From Ahaetulla prasina (taxonomy: Eukaryota > Chordata > Lepidosauria > Squamata > Colubridae), in assembly GCF_028640845.1 (NCBI RefSeq), contig NC_080540.1:226718794-226782793 (forward strand): 64,000 bases of DNA, written 5' to 3'. Both the position numbers and the translations under genes were made by a program. The notes under the pieces were generated by a model. It searched no databases. It was given only the letters and a program-made list of their open reading frames with translations, and was not told the origin of the DNA. How positions within the stretch are numbered: position 1 is the stretch's first letter; each line of letters begins with the position of its first letter. Shown here piece by piece: positions 56,472-64,000 of this stretch.

Positions 56472-57560
56472 AAATCTCTGAGCTACAGTCTTTCCCAATG
56501 TTTCAATGTCTATTGAAATATGCAAAAAAAGACATTGCTTATGTTTAAATAACTTGTTGAATCACAACCATTTTAATTATGAGTTTATTAATTTCAGAGG
56601 TTTCCATTTGCCCTACATATTTAAAGCCTTCTCCAAAAACTAAATAACACCAAAATGCATATATCTTAGCCACATTTTTTAAATGGAAGCCTCATAAAAT
56701 AACAGTCTTCATTTATTATAGAAAATAAATAGCTTCCATTTGGATACCTGAATTGCTTTCACTCTTGATAAAACAATTCACATATGGTTTCATGTGCGTT
56801 GTATGAATTCACCGTGAACTGTTTCCTTCCCTACTCTTTGCTTCCATTACCTCATTTCTAAACAGCTTGTATTTCATCCATCATTGCTGAATATATGAAA
56901 ATCCCTAACGTGAATAAATATGGGAGATCATGATTCTAAATTTAGGAAAGATTTCAGTTAATAGTATATAATACTAATGATATCTATCCTTGTGCAAGGT
57001 TACCATCTGGTGGCTGATAAAGAAATAACCAGTCCAAAGTGCTTTTCAGATTAGGATATCTGGAAAGCACAGGTGTCGGAACATACTTTGTTACTCTGAG
57101 ACGGAACTGGCTATTTACCCCATCAATCTGCTCTTTTTTAGTTTCCATGTGGCTACATTTACCTGAGAAGTGTCACATTTCTGATGAGACATCCATAAAG
57201 ACCTGCTAATAATCTAGTATCTCCCATATGCTTTCTATTATTCTTTTTTCATTCCTTTTTGTCAATCTTTTAACCCAATTTCCCATAATTATGCCATCTA
57301 TCAAAATTGCAGGGAGTTGTCTTTAAAGTCACCAGGAATCATGATTGACTTGAAGGCACAAGGAAAATATTTAAGAGCTATCTGCCACTTACGCAACATG
57401 TTGATGATTATTGAGATATGAAATCATAAGGAAATTATTATATAGCTTATTCCTTTCAAAGAAAACACAATGCCTAACTCAATTAAAGCTGTATTTTTTC
57501 CAGCTATTGCTAAATAACATTTTTACCATAAATTTGTGGTTATTATCTATTTTATATTTT
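56472..57560. other. KDM4C intron, no recognised element
   Basis: AT-rich; nothing recognised. Confidence 0.45.
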
Positions 57561-57561
57561 T

Positions 57562-59845
57562 CCTGATGGACCCTGAGAGGTTCCTGACGGAGCTTGGGCC
57601 ATTCCCTGAGGATCTGGCCCACGGCACGACTGAGGAACTGGTCGTGGCCTGGGAACAGGCCGCGGCCGGGGCCTTGGACCGTGTCGCGCCTTTGCGGCCT
57701 CTGACCCGCGAGATCTCGACCGCCCTTGGTTCTCCGAGGGGCTGAGGAGATGAAACGCCGGAGAAGACGCCTGAGAGCACCTGGAGGTCCAGTCGCCCGA
57801 ATTGATCGGACACTAGTTAGGTCCTATTCTAGGACCTACCTAGTGGCAATGAGGGAAGCGAGGCGTTCTTACGCCTCCACCCTCATTGCGTCGGCAGATA
57901 ACCGCCCGGCCGCCCTGTTTCGGGTCACCCGCTCTCTCCTACATCAGGAGGTGCGGGATGACCCTTTGCAGGGACGAGCCGAGGGGGTTAGCGGTTATCT
58001 ATACGATAAAATCGCTCAGCTGAGGGACGGTCTGGATCGAATTTGGGATGATCCAAGCGAGGGAGAGGAGGCACGTCTTGTTGAGTCCATTTGGGATGAG
58101 TTCGACCCTGTGGCTCCCGAGGACGTGGACAGGTTGTTGGGGAGGCTTCACGGCACGACATGTTTACTGGACCCGTGCCCTTCCTGGCTGGTACTGGCCA
58201 CTCAGGAGGTGACACGAGGCTGGCTCCAGAGGATTATCAACGCTTCTTTGTTGGAAGGGGTTTTCCCTGCCGCCTTGAAAGAGGCGGTGGTGAGACCCCT
58301 CCTTAAGAAGCCTTCCCTGGACCCAGCTGTTTTGGGTAATTATCGTCCAGTCTCCAACCTTCGCTTTGTTGCGAAGGTTGTAGAGAGTGCCGTGGCGCGA
58401 CAGCTTCCTCAATACCTGGATGAAGACGTCTATCTAGACCCGTTCCAGTCCGGCTTCCGACCCGGATACAGCACGGAGACAGCTTTGGTCGCTTTGGTGG
58501 ATGATCTCTGGAGGGCTCGGGACAGGGGTTATTCCTCTGCCCTGGTCCTATTAGACCTCTCAGCGGCGTTCGATACCATCGACCATGGTATCTTGCTGCG
58601 CCGGTTGGGGGGATTGGGAGTGGGAGGCACCGTGTATCGGTGGTTCTCCTCCTATCTCTCTGACCGGTCGCAGACGGTGTTGACAGGGGGGCAGAGGTCA
58701 CCGCGAGGGGCCTCACTTGTGGGGTCCCTCAGGGGTCGATTCTCTCGCCCCTTCTGTTCAACATCTACATGAAACCGTTGGGTGAGATCATCAGTGGTTT
58801 CGGGGTGAGATACCAGCAGTACGCTGATGACACTCAGTTGTACTTTTCCACCCCTGACCACCCCAATGAAGTTGTTGAAGTGCTGTCCCGGTGTTTGGAG
58901 GCCGTACGGGTCTGGATGGGGAGAAACAGGCTCAAGCTTAATCCTCCAAGACGGAGTGGCTGTGGATGCCGGCACCCGATTCAGTCAGCTGCAGCCGCGC
59001 TGGCTGTTGGTGGCGAGTTATTGGCCCCAAAGGATAGGGTGCGCAACTTAGGTGTCCTCCTGGACGATCGGCTGTCGCTTGAAGATCATTTGACGGCCGC
59101 TCCAGGGGGCCTTCCACCAGGTTCGCCTGGTTCGCAGTTGCGCCTTCCTTGATCGGGATGCCTTATGCACGGTCACTCATGCCCTCGTTACCTCTCGCTT
59201 GGATTACTGTAATGCTCTCACATGGGCTCCCTTGAAGTGCGCTCGGAGGCTTCAGTTAGTCCAGAATGCAGCTGCGCGTAGCTCCCATGTAACACCGATC
59301 CTGCGCAGGCTGCACTGGCTGCCTGTGGCTTTCCGAGTGCACTTTAAGGTGTTGGTTATGACCTTTAAAGCGCTCCATGGCTTAGGACCTGGGTACTTAC
59401 GGGACCGCCTGCTGCTACCACATGCCTCCCACCGACCCGTACGCTCCCATAGAGAGGGACTTCTCAGGGTGCCGTCCGCCAAACAATGCCGGCTGGCGGC
59501 CCCCAGGGGAAGGGCCTTCTCTGTGGGGGCACCCACACTCTGGAATGAGCTTCCCCCGGGTTTACGTCAAATACCCGACCTCCGGACATTTCGTCGCGAA
59601 CTAAAAACACATCTTTTTATCCGCGCGGGGCTGGCTTAAATTAGTTTTAAGGGAAATTTTATTAATTTTAAATGGGGTTTTTAGTATGGAAAATTTTAAT
59701 TTCAGGCTAATTTAATAAGTTTTTAAATGGTATTTTAATTTGTATATTGTGTTGTTCTTACTTTTGCCTGTACACCGCCCTGAGTCCTTCGGGAGAAGGG
59801 CGGTATAAAAATTAAATAAAATAAATAAATAAATAAAATAAATAT
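57562..59845 (+). mobile_element. L2 LINE, 5'-truncated, decayed
   Basis: About 2.3 kb. It starts inside the linker after the endonuclease (CTGATGGACCCTGAGAGGTT) and keeps the reverse transcriptase and the shared 3' end CGCCCTGAGTCCTTCGGGAG with an AAATAAATAA tail. It lies antisense to KDM4C, ending 160 bp from the donor of exon 60008-60122. Confidence 0.88.
57726..59639 (+). pseudogene. L2 reverse transcriptase, frameshifted
   Basis: Frame 57726-58772 carries FRVTRSLLHQEV, NYRPVSNLRFVAKVVESAVA, SGFRPGYSTETALVALVDDL and LLDLSAAFDTIDHGILLRRL. It leaves frame near 58700, just before the GVPQGS-type motif. The active site YADD follows at 58820-58831 in the frame 58769-59152. Further frame changes occur near 58942 and 59110. 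The C-terminal part 59199-59639 ends FRRELKTHLFIRAGLA. More single-base deletions than in the other L2 copies suggest greater age. Confidence 0.85.
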
Positions 59846-60007
59846 ATTTAAAACATCCAAATGCAGGATACAGGTGGTAAGCTCATTTTATAAAATATAC
59901 TTGCACTCAAAAGAAATGGACCATAGCTATTTCAATTTATGTTTCTTATTTGTAGTGAAAATAATATAACATTAGACAGCTTAGGAGGATACAAATAATG
60001 TGCCTAC

Positions 60008-60122
60008 TTCATTATATATGCTTCCATTAATATCTGCTCCATAGATTGGTGCCACAAAAGTTAAATTTTTCCAGTATTTACGTTCTAAGTCTTCAAAATC
60101 TAAATGTCTTGGAGTACAATAT
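60008..60122 (-). CDS. KDM4C: KDM4C exon: start of JmjC region
   Basis: The 115-nt exon completes a split Lys codon with one A and then reads 38 codons, [20 protein letters not shown] through [11 protein letters not shown]. It matches about residues 107-145 of KDM4C. The Tyr in VAPIYGAD corresponds to Tyr134 (Tyr132 in KDM4A), which contacts the 2-oxoglutarate co-substrate. The acceptor is TTTACAG and the donor is GTAGGC directly after AATGAA, so the exon ends in phase 0. Human KDM4C has the same length here; differences from my memory of it are conservative (for example RHLDF for RYLDY). A small hAT MITE lies just upstream in the intron (60272-60468), and a degenerate L2 lies within 200 bp downstream (to 59845). 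Confidence 0.95.
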
Positions 60123-60271
60123 CTGTAAAGGAAAAGTGAAAAAGACAATGGTTTCAAAGAATTAGTATTTATATATATAAATGTTTGCTCCTTATATAAC
60201 TAAACAAACTTTTAAATAAACCTTAGATTAAAAAAGAACACTGTGTGTATATATTTTGTCTACAAGCATAC

Positions 60272-60468
60272 CAGTGGTGGATTGCTACCGGTTCGCCCCA
60301 GATCAGGCAAACCGGTAGCGGGGGTAGTGGGAAGCTCTGCCCACCCGCCCAGATGTCTCTACGCATGTGCAGAAGCTTCTGCACATGCGCAGAAAAGTCA
60401 CACACACGCATGAGTGCCCGCGCGCCCATGAGAGAACTGGTAGCGGCCAAAATTGAAACCCACTACTG
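60272..60468. mobile_element. 197-bp hAT MITE
   Basis: Starts CAGTGGTGGATTGCTACCGG and ends AATTGAAACCCACTACTG. Flanking 8-bp segments AAGCATAC and GTGCATAC agree at six positions. The middle has a palindromic GTGCAGAAGCTTCTGCAC. Same family as 49431-49615, and its GCTACCGGTT motif also recurs in the large hAT-like element at 10264-18084. Confidence 0.85.
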
Positions 60469-60476
60469 GTGCATAC

Positions 60477-62232
60477 ATATATGTGTCTGCCTATTAATTT
60501 TGAAAAATTGAACCATAAAGTTACTATCAACTTTACACAAGAAGCAGTTCAGTCTTCCAGCTAATAAAAGTTATTTATTTTAATGATTTACACCTTGTTC
60601 TGAATGCATTTTATTATTGTTGCACATCAAATTAACAGCAAAATCCTTTTTCAAAAATTGCATAAGCTAAAGAAAAAAATGAAACGAAAATCCAACACAA
60701 GTGTGTAGTTTTTTCATTCTTAAGGATACTAATTGAAACATTAGGCGCTGCACCAGAATCCTAGATATCATAGTTGGTGGAAGGATGAAGGAAATGAGTT
60801 TTTTTCCCTTCCAGTAATCTTTTTTTTTTCAAAAAAATTTACTTGGATCACTTGAGAGAAAGAGAAATATTCACTGCTTTCTGCCAGTGAACTTGGTTCA
60901 GTTTCCCAAGTTCTGGCTGACAATTGGAAACAGATATTTAGCAATCTTCTCTCTAGGCTGACAAAAGATCATGGATCAGCATGTACTACCATGAAGAGTT
61001 TTCCAGTGTGAGAAAGCACCAATCAACACAGAGCTGAAACGGTGACAAAGGGAAGCAGCATCTACTGCAAGTCGCACAGATAGCTTTAAAAGATCCCATA
61101 GACTTGCACCTCTGCAAGTGACCCATAGACTTGCACCTCTGTTTCCTATGTAAAACTGCTTTCAAGCAGGTAATTTTTAATTCCCCATTTCTCTTTGTCT
61201 AATTGTAAACTGTCACTCTCTTCATACCTCTTTCCAAGTTCTCTTAGTGTGCTGTACCATCTTCCTTATACAGAAATATTTAGTTGATTACTTACTTTAG
61301 GAGAATGCGGGTAAGTTAACATCTATTATCACAGCTAGGTACATTTCTAACATACAATGCTACAAATGCCCACCCTCAGTTCCAATCAGTACTGTTAGTT
61401 ACAGATCAAGTGGGCAAAGAATTGGTTTATAACTGCAAGAACCTTGTCCACATGCTCAGATATCACAACAATTGAAATAAATTCCCTGGAAATACACATA
61501 AGGTACACTGGACATCAGTAAACAGGAGGTTGATTTTAGCTTTAAAGTACTGTGACAAGAACTGTCATGGTAGGCAACTCAATCATCAAATCACATAAAC
61601 TCCACGGAAATATGTTCAGTTGCCATCATGCCAAATCCTCCAAATTTATTTTCTAGTATGATCCTGATATTTCAGGCAACTGAAATAGTTTTACTTCTCC
61701 TGAAAACTTATTATAGAATTTAGAACTTCAAAATCATTAGAAAGCTGTCTAAAAGTCTTACTGGTAGAGGGTCTCAAACTGGGGATCATAATTTACTGGA
61801 GAGGAGCAAATTTGAGAGAAGTCACACTCAATCTCATTCTGCCTGAATATAAGTACTATAGCATTCAGCCAAGTGCTACTACTGGACTGGTTAAGCATTG
61901 GATGCAAGTGCTGTTGTTTTCCTTTGATGACATTTGTGCAAATATTTCAAACCACCCAGAGAGTCAGAGCCATCCAAAGTGACCTGCTCAGGATCAAGAT
62001 GTTCTTTTCTAATCTCATTTTCCACCTATTCAGAGATTAGCCACACACTTTTCTTGGAATAGGCTGAGCTATGCTGTAACAGGTTAAAGTGTACCAATAA
62101 TGGACTCTCAGTGGAGCATCTGGAATGCTGGACCAGCAAACCTCCAGGTACAGCATCTTTCTACTTTAAAAAAGAAGACAATTGCAAAAGTCTCTCTTAG
62201 GTTAGAACTTCTAGATAAGGCCCCTTCCTCAA
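60477..62232. other. KDM4C intron, no recognised element
   Basis: Unique AT-rich intron. A 28-bp imperfect direct repeat with CCCATAGACTTGCACCTCTG occurs twice at about 61088-61142. No transposon recognised. Confidence 0.5.
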
Positions 62233-62296
62233 CAATAAATTGGAAAAGAGAGACCACTTGCTTATGGGCAAGTGGCCTCTCTTTACCAATTTATTG
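62233..62296 (-). repeat. 29-bp near-perfect hairpin in intron
   Basis: The arms 62233-62261 and 62268-62296 are complementary at 27 of 29 positions with a 6-nt loop. On the minus strand (KDM4C sense) one of the two mismatches becomes a G-U pair, leaving a single U-U mismatch. The arms are not the ends of any repeat family I recognise. It could be a small-RNA precursor, or a product of DNA polymerase template switching, or a young MITE-like relic. Confidence 0.85.
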
Positions 62297-62517
62297 CTTA
62301 ACAGGACACAGATTTCCAATAAATGGACAAAGAACAGCACAATATTATTGCTAGGTTGACAGTAAACTCTCTCAAACGGAAATCAATATAATCATTTAAT
62401 GCTTTATTAGGGTTAATAAAATTGTCCCTAGGATTCTGGCCTGAGTGAAATGGGACACAAATAAAGAAGCTTACTTCTGACTATGAAAGTGAAAAATATG
62501 GACAAATCAGAAAGAGT

Positions 62518-62575
62518 ATTTTCAGCTGACAAGCCCAGTGTCTTAATTGCTGAGCCATTATGCCATCCCTGTGAA
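62518..62575 (-). mobile_element. tRNA-derived SINE head fragment
   Basis: On the minus strand, GGGATGGCATAATGGCTCAG then CAATTAAGACACTGGGCTTG and TCAGCTGA: the first 55 nt of a tRNA-type SINE like that at 49616-49715. The rest is missing. Confidence 0.55.
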
Positions 62576-63143
62576 CAAAATATCTTCTAAAATTAACATT
62601 CTGGAAATCAATAATACTGTCTTAAGAAAATAGCTTTAAGTCACAGGAATAAAATGCAAAAAGAAAAAATACTGAAGTAATATAAGGGAATCTATTTATT
62701 AATATAAACTGAATGGAAAGATAAATGAATAAATCCACCTCACATCCTTCTTACCAAAGTGTCATTCCTAGTAAATGTTCTCTTACTGTGAATAAGTTGT
62801 TTAGATATCTAAGCAGTAAACCTCTATTCATTTATTTTTCTTAATCAAGAAAATTACCAAAAAATCATAAAGAACAATAAATAAATCACTTATTCTGAAT
62901 TTCAAGGATAAAAAGTCTGAATGCATCAAAGAACAGATATACAAGTCCCAAACAGAACATCTTTTCCAAGTAAGTGCCCTATTTTGACTTTATGGAAAGG
63001 TTGCCCACCATAAAATAAATGAGGCCAGGGTATCAGAAAAATATCAACTGAATTTAAATGTAATTAACAAAAAAATGTGGTTAATTAAACGTAATTTAAA
63101 TTGTGCACCTTTATGAAACAAAGTATGGAATGAATATACCTAC
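62576..63143. other. KDM4C intron, no recognised element
   Basis: AT-rich sequence downstream of the donor of exon 63144-63319; nothing recognised. Confidence 0.45.
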
Positions 63144-63319
63144 TTGTCACTATTAGCAAGTTGCCTAAATTCTTTCACAGTCATTGGCTTTTTTTGAATA
63201 TTGTATTGAGTGAAGAGACCTGATTGACCAGTTACCATCTGTTGAATAGGAGCTGGAATCATCAGATCATCAATATCATCATAACTTTTTCTTGGCTTCC
63301 ATCCCTTAGGAGGAATTAC
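63144..63319 (-). CDS. KDM4C: KDM4C exon: end of JmjN domain and linker
   Basis: This 176-nt exon reads 58 codons plus two bases, from [11 protein letters not shown] to RQLANSD, then AA of a split Lys codon. It corresponds to about residues 49-107 of human KDM4C. The first ten residues close the JmjN domain, which packs against the JmjC core and is needed for folding. The acceptor is a pyrimidine-rich stretch ending TTTCTAG, and the donor is GTAGGT immediately after GACAA. The exon starts at phase 0. The stretch [20 protein letters not shown] is what marks the paralogue as KDM4C. The next exon at 60008-60122 supplies the third base of the Lys codon. It is the 5'-most KDM4C exon in the window; the initiator exon is not present. 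Confidence 0.95.
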
Positions 63320-64000
63320 CTAGAAATTTAGAAGGACAGAAATTTAGTTTTAAACAATGGAGTGCAAAACATTACATTGAGACAAACTGTATAAGTAAAC
63401 CTAGGAAGATCACTTCAAATTGTTCATGTAAAGGTAGATTATATCTCCATAATATTAACTAAGTTGTTAATATAGCAATATTTGTGAACAGTTTATTATG
63501 CACTGACTTAAAGATGGATAATATTTAGACCCCTACTATTTCTTTTTTAAGACTGTATTTCTCTATTTTAATTTTAAAATAAATAATTGTTGTCTGAAAC
63601 AGTGGCCAGAATAAGCAAGACTGCTTGTTGGTAAATCTAAATTGCTCCCTAGGAGTCAATTCAGGCGAATAATGCTGAATAAAAATGGCACCCTTCTATT
63701 AAGTTACCTATAGATATTAAAATATATAATGAATCCATTACATTATGTCATTGTATTATGCATGTATTACCATCATTTGTAGCAGTATCACATTTTATAG
63801 ACCAAGAGTAAAACTTGTATGTTATCAAGAATAAACTCAATATGAGAATATTGCTTTTTGAAAAAGAATCATTTCTCTGTTTACAGGTATGTCTATATAC
63901 CAACTGTAAGATTTTATTTGGGTTTAAATCTGGTGATTCAAAAAACAGCAAACAACAAATGTTTTTGATGATATTTAGCAGGTAAGTGCTAACATTGCCT
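63320..64000. other. KDM4C intron upstream of the first visible exon
   Basis: AT-rich; the exon encoding the protein start and most of JmjN is not in this segment. Confidence 0.5.

Overview
The window is a piece of vertebrate nuclear DNA, most likely from a squamate reptile (snake or lizard). It is AT-rich, has no dense gene packing, and carries the repeat mix expected of squamates: L2 and CR1 LINEs, an L1 with poly-A tail, a BovB/RTE tail, tRNA-derived SINEs, hAT-type MITEs and a DIRS tyrosine-recombinase retrotransposon. The species assignment is inference; the repeat families are recognised from memory of their proteins and ends, not from a database search.

One host gene runs through the whole window on the minus strand: KDM4C (JMJD2C), a JmjC histone lysine demethylase. 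Six internal coding exons are visible, at 63144-63319, 60008-60122, 54060-54253, 40527-40576, 30769-30872 and 4714-4851, in that transcriptional order. All have AG/GT borders, they join in frame with no stop, and together they give 777 nt (259 codons), matching about residues 49-307 of the human protein as I remember it. They cover the end of JmjN and nearly all of the JmjC catalytic core: both iron-binding His residues, the iron-binding Glu, the 2-oxoglutarate-binding Tyr, Asn and Lys, and two of the four zinc ligands. The first exon(s) and everything after the JmjC core lie outside the window. Nearly all else is intron.

Intron content by region. 1-10 kb: a BovB tail, exon 4714-4851, and a 3.07 kb L1-type element (5627-8697) with a target-site duplication, an ORF1 but almost no ORF2, like the half-L1 elements of mammals. 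10.0-18.2 kb: a nest of three elements, a MITE split by a hAT-like element (perfect 8-bp duplication), itself split by a decayed DIRS element whose gag end carries a nearly perfect 1.43 kb tandem duplication. 18.5-30 kb: a small hAT MITE, a CR1 3' end, and a long L2 LINE (about 23317-28765) whose endonuclease segment is tandemly duplicated (745 bp). 30-41 kb: exons, an L2 3' fragment, a TA-flanked transposon with a foldback core, a hAT element and a solo LTR. 41-49 kb: an L2 inserted into a CR1, a SINE, and a CR1 with an unbroken reverse-transcriptase frame. 49-64 kb: SINEs, MITEs, a second TA-flanked transposon, a second solo LTR of the same family, another L2, and the 5'-most visible KDM4C exons.

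No cellular multi-gene system is encoded here. The most notable things are structural: the triple nest, the two independent tandem duplications inside retroelements, the ORF2-less L1, a YY1-like motif at the 5' end of the L2, and an almost perfect 29-bp hairpin in unique intron sequence on the KDM4C sense strand.
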